From Dichotomocladium elegans (lineage: Eukaryota; Mucoromycota; Mucoromycetes; Mucorales; Lichtheimiaceae): 64,000 bases of DNA. Shown piece by piece: positions 34,918 to 45,681 of the stretch (the stretch's first letter is position 1; each line of letters opens with the position of its first letter). Location of the stretch: NCBI GenBank assembly GCA_025716815.1, contig JAIXMN010000004.1:620001-684000 (forward strand). The letters are read 5' to 3'. The position numbers and the translations under genes are program-made. The notes under the pieces were generated by a model, which did no database searches, was not told where the DNA came from, and saw only the letters and a list, made by a program, of their open reading frames with translations.

Positions 34918-36634
34918 TTACTGTGCCTTGCATTTTGCAGGCTTGGCAGGTGCCAGGTCACTTCCACCCTCGTCCTGGGGCGTGGCATGCCGGAACTCTT
35001 CTCGAATTTCACCGATGACCGAGAGGGTCAGGACGATGTACCTGAAGTCGAGCACGGCCGCCGTGTGTCGGTTCCAAAGCCCACCATCGAGACAATCCCA
35101 TAACCTCTTCCATGGACTCAAACAATATAGGTTTGTACACCTTAGAAGCCCATGGCATTTAATTTCAGGACGCTTTGCTCGCTGCCGTGGCCGCGGATGG
35201 GAGACACGCTCGAAGGACTCCAGGCGGCTGGAGCACTCGGGACATTTCACGTAGGCGTGGTACTCGTCAATCAAATAAACCCTGAACGCCCGCCTCTTGA
35301 ACACCTTCCGCCAACTCTTGCCGCGGATGGGTGATGGTAGCGGGCTATGGGTGCAGACCAATTTCCTATAACAAGCATGGTGTCCCTTCCAAACCCGTGT
35401 CGTATCGTCCGCACTAATCTAGTATCGGCATGTCTCTGGTTGATATAAGAAGAGATACGCAATTTCCGGTGGAGCGGATAGTTGTGTGTGCTTCATGATC
35501 AGTAGTATATGGATTCCTTTTCCGTGCTCGACGCTTCCCCCCAGTCGCTCTTTGCCGGTCCATACTTTCTGAGCACGGGTGCGTCGATACCGCATGGGTA
35601 GCGGTGGTGCTGCCTTAGAAGCTGCTGACAATTGATCACTCCCTTCCTCGGGCCTTGACGTGGGGCCTGTACCTGGCGGCATTGACGCTACTGTGGGATA
35701 TATGTGCAAGCCTGGCCTCGGCCTAGCAAATAGTGTTTTCGTCATCATAACGATCGTTGGCGATGTCACGTATCTGCCGGAAGCGCAACATCCTTGTTTC
35801 TCGGGCCCGTTGGTTGCGCGCATACCGGTGTATTTTAAGGAGCTCGAGCGTGTTCCACTCATGCATCCCATAAAGAATATCGCGACGGCCCGGGTCAATG
35901 AGAAGACATTTTCCCTCAGTGCGTTGGAACACGTCTTGGGGGACGTTGTGAATGTAGGAAGAGTCTGCAGAGTGATTACCCTTGCACCTCGTACCATCGT
36001 CATCAGTCCCATTTCGCTTGCGACTAAGGTTCCCCTTTGCGTCAGGGATCTTGCGTATGATGGATATAGACACTCTAACTGGCCTGCAGCGCTCCTAAGG
36101 ACCTTCTGCCATGCCCATCTTTGGATGTCTTGGACTTGGGGGTCACACCTTCCCCCCCCATGTCTTCTCGATCGATGGTGCTTTAGTGGATGCCTGCCAT
36201 GATATATGCTGGCGTACATTTAATGGAGTGTTGATAGTGCACCGGAAACACTTGCCAAATCGAAGCTGGAGATCCGCTTTGGAGGTTGTCATGTTGTCAA
36301 TGCTGACATAGGCCGCCACCTTGGACATGTTGCGATGTTGCCCAGGCTCAATGTCGGCTGACTTCATGTAGTCTTCGAGGTGAGTCTGTGTCAGGGTCCT
36401 AACGGCCTCTGTCATCGACTCAACCTTCTCGTGCACGACCTTCCTCCCTGCCAGACTGAGGTATACTTTGCAAGAGAATGTTTGGCCGAGGAGCTCGATG
36501 GGATCGAAGTCACGGTCGCGTTCCAGCTCGTGGAGGAGGATCCAGCGCGACAGCTCGTATGCGTGAATGCTAAGAAAGTGGGTAGCCTGCACCGGTTTCT
36601 CCATCTCCTCCTGGTACTTCTTTCCACCCAACAC
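34918..36634 (-). pseudogene. Fanzor-like (eukaryotic TnpB-type) endonuclease relic, copy B
   Basis: This is the more complete of the two copies. The N-terminal half is open from about 36,634 to 36,143 (YELSRWILLHELERDRDFDP, then ADLQLRFGKCFRCTINTPLN) and closes near a run of eight Gs. The RuvC-I-like segment (GKCLLIDPGRRDILYGMHEW) and the following helix (RETRMLRFRQIRDIANDRYD) are open at 36,073-35,723, then a stop occurs that copy A shares. The C-terminal 147 codons (35,361-34,918) are open: RVYLIDEYHAYVKCPECSSR, a second cysteine group HGLLRCTNLYCLSPWKRLW, then NRHTAAVLDFRYIV. The last segment fits RuvC-III, but H stands where the catalytic aspartate of an RD-type motif is expected. Several frame breaks and stops make it non-functional. 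It is the only copy here with the whole zinc ribbon. Confidence 0.62.
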
Positions 36635-37418
36635 ATCTCAAAGAGGTCTCCATAACGCTGATCTTGCCTTCGACCATTGCCGATTTAATAGTGAGTTTGG
36701 CAAATACGTATCGGGTTCGAAAAACAAAAGGGAAGAACACCTCAGATAACTGATGTTTGTGTTGATAGCTGATAAATCCATTCAACTATTTGTCAATTTC
36801 TAATAATGATATGTACCACGTCGAGAAGAAGTTGCTAAGATTACGTAAATAAACGCAGGATGTATGTTAGATGGATCGAAGGATCAAAAACAACTCGGTA
36901 GTATTCGCTTCTACAGATACTGCTGGCGATCAGCCTGAACAGCTCTTCAAAACGGTAAGCTACTTGAACAAAGGATAACACTCTTCCAGCCGTTATTGGT
37001 GATCGATCTTCTGCTAAACATTGCTATGGGTTCATTATTAATGAAGAAACCATAAGCTATTTCTTAGAGGATATGTCTTCGACCAATATCAAGCATATAT
37101 TACTAATCAATGAAGTACCATCCCAAGTACAGTACAGTGTAGTATTTCGCAGTGAAGACTCTCCTGGGTTGGACCTCCTGTCTATCGCCATCAATAGAGG
37201 AAAGCCTTTATTTATAGTGTGTGCGAACGTGTGGCTGATAATGTTCCAATTGACAAAGCACATCATGGGAAGTCATTGAGGCACGCAGTGATTTCGATGC
37301 CTCTCTTGATGTCAGAATAAGGACGACGTAGTCAGTAGCGGCTGGTAACGCAATTCATAGGCTACTCCACTGCTCGTAGTCCACGAACAAAAAAAGTTCC
37401 GCTGGCCGAATAGCCGGG
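35153..37418 (-). repeat. right arm of long inverted repeat (Fanzor-like element copy B)
   Basis: Inverse copy of 30,292-32,666. The inner boundary is exact at tggcat (35,153-35,158). The outer end fades near tagccggg at 37,411-37,418, where it matches ctcggcgatt of arm A with mismatches. It lacks two short segments present in arm A close to the outer end. The spacer between the arms is 2,486 bp. Confidence 0.9.
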
Positions 37419-37604
37419 AAAAATGCAGTAGCTGAAATCGCCTTTGCCACTTCGAGCTGTAACTTCAGATATCATGAAATAATGGTATGTCTGTATGTAC
37501 TTTATCCTCTGGTATCTAGCATATATCACTTGACTGCAAGATAACTCCGGTACACTATGAAGAATTGCTTGTGCTATTTACATCTACTCAAAGGCGTAGG
37601 AGCC

Positions 37605-39120
37605 TCAAGTATCTCCCGGAGTCAGAGAACATGTTGAGTCCCCGTCGCCTGAGCTATCAAGCTGAGACTTTTTCTGAACCGACTCCAAGTACTCAAGATC
37701 GTGATGGTGTGCTTTACTCTGAAGATGTCTTTCCAAGTCGTACGCCCTAACAAACATCAGATTGCAGCCTTCAAATGGACAGGGAAGAGTCCTCCTTGAA
37801 TCCGCACCAGCATAGTTATAGCCTGTTATCATTTCCAAAAGTGACGGTTCTGGTTCTCTCTGTCGTTTCGGTGATGCCCTTACTTTCTATAGTATAACAT
37901 CATGGAAAGCTGGTTAGTATCCGTAAATCTGTATGATTCCAAAGAAGTATACGGACCGTATGGCTTTCCATATGACGATCGCGTATGGATTTATATGGGA
38001 AACCTTTGTCACATCCCTCAACTAGACATTTGTATCGCGTGTCCCGCTCATGTACAAGCATGATGTGCATTTTCAGGCTCTTCTTCTAGAGACATGATGT
38101 ATAAGATAAGGGGATCGCTGTATGTCTTTTTCTTTCTTTTTTCCCACCCATAAACAGTACTCACCGATGAAAGTGTCCGAGAACAGCCTTCCCAATCGCA
38201 CACAACTGGCTCATGCTCCATATGCTTTTGCCTAAAATGTCGTTTGAGAAAAGTCTGGCGTAGGAACTCCTTCCCGCATATGTCGCAAGTGACGCGATGG
38301 TCATTGGTGACGTGTTTTTGTAACTCGGTCCATTTCGAGAATTGCGCCGTGCATTCGGCAAATCCACATATATATTGTCGTTTATCTGCATGTCTTTTGA
38401 GCATCGTGTTTCCCTATTTCATTTCATCTCTCTCTCTGCAGCGCCTCTTACCCAAATGTACCATTTCGTGCTGTTTTAACTTTGTAGAAGTATCAAAACT
38501 CTTGTCACAGCCCTCTTCGGTACATGGGAAAGGTTTTTTCCCATTGTGATAGCATATGTGTCGGCGAAGTTGATTTTTTTTGGAGAAAGCGGCTGTGCAT
38601 CCTTCCCAAGTGCACTTTCATTATTATTGTTATTAACAATCAATGGCCTTTTCATTTCTAAACCGTTTCCCACCGCTCTGGGCAGCTCACCTCGTAGGGC
38701 GTTGGTGCGCTATGGAGCTTCTCATGTCGCCTCAAGTGCTGACTAGTCGCAAAAGCTCGTCCACAGCCCTCTTCGGCGCACACATACGCTCGAGCTGCAT
38801 CGGGATCATGGGTGCGCGCATGGCCTGCTAGATTCGACGATCGCCTGAAGGTTTTATCACAACCGGGGAAAGTGCACACATACGGCCGCTAACTTCCAAC
38901 AAACCCAGACCGTAAGCAACCGCAAATATATACGCCTGAAGTCCGAACAGAGCTTTATTACCTCGCCAGTATGTATGCGTTCGTGTTCTCGGAGCTTTGA
39001 TGGTTTCTGATATGCCTTATTGCAGCCTTCGAATGGGCATACAAGAAGCCGCTTTTTGCAAGCTGACGGTTCGACATGCATGTGTTCCCGCAAAGCCTCC
39101 ATTGCATTGAGAGAAACCAT
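37605..39120 (-). CDS. C2H2 zinc-finger protein, transcription factor IIIA type
   Basis: TFIIIA binds the 5S rRNA gene internal control region and recruits TFIIIC; it also binds 5S RNA. About ten C2H2 fingers can be read across several exons. In order they include LVCPFEGCNKAYQKPSKLRE, VCTFPGCDKTFRRSSNLAGH, VCAEEGCGRAFATSQHLRRH, TAAFSKKNQLRRHICYHNGK and PCTEEGCDKSFDTSTKLKQH. Next come YICGFAECTAQFSKWTELQK and VTCDICGKEFLRQTFLKRHF, which has the short C-x2-C form. The array ends with VVCDWEGCSRTLSS, YKCLVEGCDKGFPYKSIRDR and LPCPFEGCNLMFVRAYDLER. The irregular linkers and mix of spacings match TFIIIA rather than a typical tandem-finger regulator. The start at 39,120 (MVSLNAMEALREH) may be preceded by a missed exon. 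The gene is divergent from the PHO85-type kinase gene, with about 155 bp between starts. Confidence 0.8.
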
Positions 39121-39275
39121 GGATCTATATTATGGAGGGGTAGGTAACAAAAAAAAAAAAAAAAAACGAAAGGACTGCCCGGAGCGACTGGTTTGTTTTA
39201 AATACGAGAATCAAGCAAATTAGGGAATTTAATGTCGCAGACCGAGCCAATTAGAGCTTTTACCCTTCTTTCTTC

Positions 39276-41038
39276 ATGGACAAATATCAGGTATATTGTA
39301 AACCAATAATCCCGCAATTGTATTATTAAGCTTGATGGTCGCTATGCTCATTGCAAATAATCTACCTGCTACGTCGTCCAGAAAATAGAAAAACTAGGCG
39401 AAGGCACGTTGTCGATACGGTTTATAATAAACGCTCATCTTGCTTACAGGTTGTTTGGTTGACATCGTTTAGGTACATACGGCATCGTATATAAGGCGCA
39501 GAATCGAGACACCAATGAGGTTGTGGCCCTGAAACGTATTCGTCTAGACAACGAAGAAGAAGGTGTAAGCGTTGTTATTTGACTATGCAGTGAAACGAGT
39601 AGCAGAGTATAGGTTAATGGCATTCGTGTAGGTACCGTGCACAGCGATCCGGGAAATTTCTCTGTTGAAAGAATTAAAACATGTCAACATTGTCAGGTAA
39701 GGTCGCCATCATTTTCTGACGTCACGGCGCACAGTGGTTAAGTTTCGTGTATTTTCTCCTCTCTTCGGAACAAAACAGGCTTTATGATGTTCTGCATACT
39801 GAAAAGAAGTTGACTTTGGTATTCGAGTATCTTGATTCCGATTTGAAAAAATTCTTGGATTCCTACGGAGGTGATATCGACGTGCTGACCATCAAGGTAA
39901 TGAATAAACAAACCACTGAAGACTGCGAGATGATGTGCGTCTCTTCAGGCCTGACGGTTGTCCATATTAGCAATTGATGTACCAGCTTATGAAAGGAATT
40001 GCCTTTTGCCATGATCATAAAGTTCTGCACAGAGTAAGACCTGGAGACGGAATGGGAAAGCTTCTGCTGCCGAAGGTGCTGACCTTTCATTTCGTGATTC
40101 GACATGATAGGATTTGAAGCCACAGAATTTACTCATCAATAAGGTCAGTCAAAGAAAAAGGTGGTTGACATTGATTGAATCGATTGGTGACTCAAAGTAA
40201 CTACACATAACCCCCCGTTCAGAAAGGAGAGCTTAAATTGGGAGACTTTGGGCTTGCTCGAGCATTTGGCATCCCGGTTCGAAGCTATTCTCATGAAGTA
40301 TGGACTGCTCGATCCCCACCGCATAGTCTTACCCGGACGACACTGAATAAGAGCATTTGGATTAGGTTGTTACGCTATGGTATCGTGCACCTGACGTTCT
40401 AATGGGTTCACGACAGTATTCTACGTCGATTGATTTGTGGTCGGCGGGCTGTATATTTGCAGGTGCAACAGGAAGGGTGCTACGATCTTGCTGGATGGAC
40501 ACTAATTTTTAGAGCAGAAATGGCATCAGGGAGACCGTTGTTTCCAGGAAGCTCAATTCCTGACCAGCTCCAACGGATTTTTAAAGTTTTAGGTACACCA
40601 ACGGAGCAAACTTGGCCAGGTGTTTCACAGCTTCCAGAATATAAGGTAAAGGGACAAGCTGCATATCCTAATGGGCCCTTAGGATGGTGTATTTATGTTC
40701 TTATCGTAGCGAGATTTCGAAATTTTTGCGCCTATACCTTTGGAAACCTTATTACCAAAACTCGACCTCCTCGGCATTGACCTCTTAAAAGTAGGTAGTT
40801 GAAATTTGGGACTCTCAACCATTTAAAGTAAGCATGAATTTATGCTTTATTTAGCAACTTCTTCAATACCCGCCCGATAAACGTATCACCGCAGATGATG
40901 CATTGAATCGTAAGCCACTACTCAACCATCGCAGAATAAGGGCGTATGCATCTCAATTAATTATCCATATATCTAGATCCGTACTTTGAAGAATTACGGA
41001 AAGACGGAAGTATCAGACTCACAAATGATACCAAATGA
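39276..41038 (+). CDS. PHO85: cyclin-dependent kinase, Pho85/CDK5 type
   Basis: A CDK of the Pho85/CDK5 group, controlling phosphate response, glycogen, polarity and cell cycle with Pcl cyclins. The first exon is MDKYQ. The glycine loop is [13 protein letters not shown], the catalytic lysine lies in VVALKRIRL, and the PSTAIRE-equivalent helix is [16 protein letters not shown]. The catalytic loop is [15 protein letters not shown] and the metal-binding motif [19 protein letters not shown]. It is followed by [14 protein letters not shown], then [20 protein letters not shown]. The C-terminus is [19 protein letters not shown]. About a dozen small introns all join in frame. One (39,404-39,472) is best read with a GC donor (AAG then gcacgt), because only this restores GEGTYG. 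About 300 residues. A Pcl-type cyclin gene lies at 54.5 kb. Confidence 0.9.
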
Positions 41039-41208
41039 TAGCTATGTTTCAGCGCGTATCCGCAATACAGATATGGCCTATGCAGTGTAATACTTGTAGT
41101 CGTCTGTGCCCGTATACTGTAAATTAATTGGCTTTCCAATATGAGATTTATTTACATTCAGAAGAGGTGGTCTTATTAGGCTACCCTTTCTTTTTTAAAG
41201 AAAAGAAA

Positions 41209-43060
41209 TCAGGTACCGCTGCTGCTATTGCTATTATTATTATTATCATTATGGTTGTTGTTGTTCCCGTAGTTACAGAGATACGATGAAGCAAGGACAA
41301 ACATCTGCCGCCGCTTTGGTGTGTTGGGATTTGATGGTGAATGATGATTTGAGGGAGAGGGCGGAGGAGGCTGTGGTGATTTCGCTGAAGCGGATGAAGA
41401 TGGTTTCTTTTTCTCAACAGGTTTGTAAGACTGAGATGACGATTGGGGTGGATGAGCCGGTTGTGTTTGCTGTTGTTTGGATAGAGGTGTTTGATAATGC
41501 TGAAATGGGATGTTGTTGGTCTTGGTATCATCAGTTTGCACAGATTCTGGAAAGTCAGACAAAAACTTGGTCACATCGTCGAGATTAAATGGGAATAGGT
41601 TGTTGCTGCCGCTCTGTGAAGCTACATTGGCCCCTGTGGAGTTGTCGGAGGTCAGACTGGTACTGGTCGCCCGAGGAGGAGACAAGAGTGATGCAGGTGA
41701 CGACGGAGACTTAATGTCAAGTTCTTCCAGCAACGCCTCGAAGGGATTGACATCGTGGTATCCCTTAGCCTGTTGTTGACGAGCCATTCGGCGTGCATTG
41801 TGCGCGAGACGTACGTTTTTGCTGTATCGGATGATTTTGCCGTTCGAAGCACGCTTCGGAATCGATATAGGAGAATATCCATTGGTCGGGTTTGTGAAAC
41901 AATCGCTGATATCCATGAGATCGGTTGCTGAGGACTGTAGAGATGGCTGAGGAGGAGGGGGAGTAGGAGGAGGCGGTGGTGGTGGCGGCGGCGTCTGATC
42001 AGCAACTACAGTTGAAGGTACAGTAACGGTAGTGAGGCCACTATTAGCACTATTACTGGCGCTGGTAGTTGAAGCAACGGAGTTGCTCAGCAGCCCGAGA
42101 TAGTTGTCATCCTCAAGGACCTGCTGCAACAATTCCATGTCGTCTAACCCAGCCATTTGGGGCTTATTCTCTGGTTGAATTTCCATCGGTTTGGTGTCGT
42201 TTCCATAACTCGCAACTATGGTTTTCAGTCGTTTACACTCTTCTTCGAGATCTTTAATCCGTTGATGAATTTTGCCGCAGTATGCATTGCAGTGTGTATC
42301 CACTTCGTTCAGAGTGCCCACAAACAGGCAGCCTTCCTTGGCATAATGACATGGATAGGATCTGCAAGTTTTTTCGTGTATCTCCTTGTCTTTTCGTAAG
42401 AATGGCTCGCACAGAGGCACATGATTTGGACATGTCAGAAGTTCGAATGGACACTGTGCGCAATGTTGTTCCAGATCCAGTCGGTGAACTTGCTCGATAC
42501 ACCCTCGTTGAGCATTTGGGCAAACGCATATTTCATAACCGCACTATGAGATTGCTCAGCAATCCGGCACTACCCGCATTTCATAAATTCATCATTACCT
42601 GTTTTGGGTGATCATCTGCAAAAAATCCTTGCCATGTACATCCAGACGCGTGATAAGGACACCGTACACGTAACCGCCCAATCTGCCGCTGGACGAATTT
42701 AGACGGTTGAAATTTAGATTGCTCTAAGCTGGTCAGGCAAACTGGACAGGTTGTATTCTGTTGCATGTAGTTGCTGATACATTTCTTGCAAAAGATATGA
42801 TCTATTAGGCAAATGTGTTTTCATAAAAAGCGCTTTCTCGGGTTAATCCAGTATGACTCTTCTTACCTTCCGGGCAGTGGACCTGGACGGGATCTTCCAG
42901 AATGTCTAGAGAATACCATGTGAGTTACCACAGGAACTTCTCGATTGCAAAAAAAAAAATTTTCCCTCCTCCCCCACCGCCATCACTGTTTACCCTGGCA
43001 AACACCACAGATTAAATCTGGGAACGGCTCATCGAGGAGATCAATGTTCTTTATACCCAT
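41209..43060 (-). CDS. RING plus TRAF-type zinc-finger protein
   Basis: Probably an E3 ubiquitin ligase or adaptor. The start MGIKNIDLLDEPFPDLICGV at 43,060 leads into a RING finger: ICGVCQ, then DILEDPVQVHCPEG, then a helix ending in YMQQNTTCPVCLTSLEQS. TRAF-type zinc fingers follow: RLRVRCPYHASGCTWQGFF, an internal exon with CPFELLTCPNHVPLCEPF, and SYPCHYAKEGCLFVGTLNEV. A short coiled-coil-like stretch follows (HQRIKDLEEECKRLKTIVAS). The remaining 300 residues are low-complexity and Ser, Pro and Gln rich, with a poly-proline run and a final Asn/Ser-rich tail (NNNNHNDNNNNSNSSSG). There is no MATH domain. At least four introns. Substrate and pathway cannot be told from the sequence. Confidence 0.75.
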
Positions 43061-44164
43061 GGCGTAGGGGGGACCGCCGGTAGACTGGAATGGATGGAAT
43101 GAAGGAAGCTGGTATCTGGTGTAGGGCAAGAAAAGAAAGAAGAGTAGACGGGAGTAGGTCCCAAGGGAAGAGAAAGAGAGAGAGAAGACAATGGATAAAG
43201 AAACGCGATTAATGGCCAGGACGCGACCCTTTTTTTAGTTTGAAAAAAACGCGTGCGTGCGGCTGTGGCCCTCAGCTGGGAATTCATCACCCGCAATTCC
43301 TCTACTCGATACTTTATTTTCTAAAATCATAAAACCATCGCACCAACAGGCAAAAAGATTTCGTTAGTCAATAGAAAACATCTCCTTTACACTTTGACAT
43401 ATCAACTCGGCTCACACCCGGCGTATCCAGGTGTGCACATGGCGATCGTCATGGCTGATGATTGGTGGTGTGCCAGGAACAAGGGCAGGCAACGGCAACA
43501 CAAGGCGCAAAGAAAAGAGGTCAAATCGTGCCCGTCGGATAATATGATTCCGTTTTGACCTCTCTTCCATGGCTCATCAAGCACAGGTACGATTGGCCAA
43601 TCTGCAAAGGACAGAAGGTATCAGATTCAAATAACACGCAAGTCGATACAAAGATTCATAGCGGATAATCCATGCGAGAGAGGCCAAGGATGGATTTGAT
43701 AATAGGAAAGATCTCGCTCAGAACCTGTATTAACCATGAGAAATCAGTCATTCATGTGATTGACATGGCTGAAACAAGTACTGTGCTATTTCACGATAAT
43801 TTTTGTTTATCATACCACACTGCATTACAGATAAGTTTAAACGGGCTGTTTGGTTTTTTCATGATGACCAAGATACACAAAGAACTCACAGCATGACAAA
43901 GCTCTTTATCACCGATGACTTATTCTATATAATTCAGTCTATTTCTTCGTTTTATCTGAGGTCCGATCTAATACTACACAATTGCATATAGGAGTAATGC
44001 TCTTTATATCCCAACAATCCTTCAACCTATCCGAAGAGATCTGGTATTCGATATCTTCACATATTCACCCATTTTCCTCCCTTTTTAAGATATTCATATC
44101 CATATACATACACGATGGTCTGTACAATTATACAAGGCTAATAATAATTTTCCCCATTACGACA
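43061..44164. other. intergenic region with a dispersed repeat
   Basis: Upstream side of the RING/TRAF gene. It contains a homopurine stretch near 43,160-43,190, the dispersed repeat at 43,308-43,620, and AT-rich DNA up to the end of the second Tc1 relic. No gene-like frame was seen. Confidence 0.45.
43308..43620 (+). repeat. dispersed non-coding repeat, copy b
   Basis: Shares with copy c (60,350-60,680) the start tactttatttt, a central tagtcaatagaaaaca versus tagtcaacagaaaaca, and a near-identical 3' block. That block reads cctctcttccatggctcatc at 43,559, then aagcacaggtacgattgg. It shares its middle with copy a (see 428-640). The family is therefore modular, about 300 bp, and not coding. 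Confidence 0.65.
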
Positions 44165-45265
44165 GTTAGCTAGACAATTGTAAGAATGAGAGACGAATCC
44201 TTCGAATGCGCTCAGCTTTAAGCTATTCGATGCCTCACTGATTCGGGTCATCCATGTCTCTTTTTCACGTATCTATTGCGCTTTAGTTTGCTCTTCTACC
44301 GACCAAAACCGTTCAATAGGAGTGGATTCAGGCGAGTAGCATGGAAGATAGGCGCATAGATATCCTCAGCCTTATGAACAGATACATTACTCATTACCAA
44401 ACAATGGCCATTCATATGTCCATACTTAACCATTTTATCCATGGTAGCCTTAAAAGAAAGCTGAGATCATGTCCAGCTACAGTTCCTTTTTTGCAGTTAT
44501 GGACTGTCCCGCCCTTTTTTTTTTTTTGGCTGGCGGCTGTAGGGGCCTCAAGCTACATTAATGATGCAGGATGCCGAAATTGCTCCCAAGATAGTAGTTG
44601 TTTCCGCTCTTTGATTTTGGCACTGTAACCACTGCAGAAGTCCTTTTCTTGGACCATGCCATGGTGTGTTTCATGTTAATATGGAAACCAAACTCATCAG
44701 GGAAAAACACTTTTTTTTCCAATCTCAATATCAGTCATATCCTATCGGTGCACCCAATCAAGGCGCTCTTGGATCTTTGCATCACGATTCCTGTTATCAA
44801 GCCATTCTGAAGTAGCACTCTTATGCTCTTTATTGAGAATACGTGAAGGACCTCTGCCTCTACCTTTTTTAAAAATACTATGAGGGTCCTCTTCGTACTG
44901 TGATAACTATGCTAAGCTGACCGAACATGAATTCTTAGCTGTCTTGCAGCAGCTGACGCACTCAAAACCTTCTCGAACATCAGTTTGAAAAAAGCCGAGC
45001 TTCTCTTTGTCGGCGGACATTGTACAACCGCGCTTGAAGTCTTCTTCTTCCATCTGACCGTTTTGGCTTGGGGGTTATGCGTATCAGCAAAGGCAGGGTT
45101 ACCTCTGAAATATAGACTACGCAGATGGTTTGTGTGAGAACAAACGGATTGAAGAGAGTACTTTTCCTCGTCAATGACATGGCCTTGGTCATCGTAAAGA
45201 ATAGACTGCTCATTCGAAATGCAAAATGGGTATAAAAGAAAGGATTCAAAAAGACAAACATTCAT
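44165..45265 (-). pseudogene. degraded Tc1/mariner-like transposase, copy 2
   Basis: Related to the relic at 26-27 kb. The N-terminal part (45,265-44,912) reads DDQGHVIDEEKYSLQSVCSH and FFKLMFEKVLSASAAARQLR, matching copy 1. Downstream, on the minus strand, are PDEFGFHINMKHTMAWSKKR, ATMDKMVKYGHMNGHCLVMS, where S replaces the second catalytic aspartate, and TPIERFW with the last glutamate in a different frame. The C-terminal end reads TWMTRISEASNSLKLSAFEG. Many stops and frameshifts make it dead. Confidence 0.75.
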
Positions 45266-45681
45266 AGAGATGGGTTTGCTAAGCTTTTTTATGCAACATT
45301 TGCTTTGTCATCATGCGTAAAGATTTCTTGGTAAACAGGACTTGTATTTTTGCAATCTTGCTATTTAACATAGGTGCATTATGTGATTTAATGCGAAAAG
45401 AAAGGGTGGCAGAGCAGGAAATACAGCTGGGAGCTTGTTCGCTGACCTTGGTTGTCGCATGGATCAGCTGAGCGAGTTGCCTCATTCAGCTCTGGAACAT
45501 GTTCCTGGAACGAGACTCCTACTAATTGTGGTCAGTCTCACCCACTCCCCTCACGTGCATCTGTGTGACTTGCAGTGGCTTACATGTCAAAATGTGGGAC
45601 CTCGCGCTAGGTCGTATCTCGAACCCGTCCTCGATATCGTATAAGCTCTTTTATTATTTACACCACTTACGTTACAACATC
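45266..45681. other. intergenic region upstream of NIP7
   Basis: No gene-like frame; only the presumed NIP7 promoter and leader. A motif ctcacccactcccctcacgtgcat (45,537-45,560) includes a CACGTG E-box. Confidence 0.4.

Noticed and set aside
35660..36202. 180-codon plus-strand frame within the right arm
   Set aside because: It is the antisense of the Fanzor-like RuvC-I region. Its mirror in the left arm is shortened, and it has no domain character.
43559..43620. Pol III promoter (SINE) in the dispersed repeat 3' block
   Set aside because: TGGCTCATCAAG looks loosely like box A, but ggtacgattgg is too close and a poor box B, and no terminator or A-rich tail is seen.
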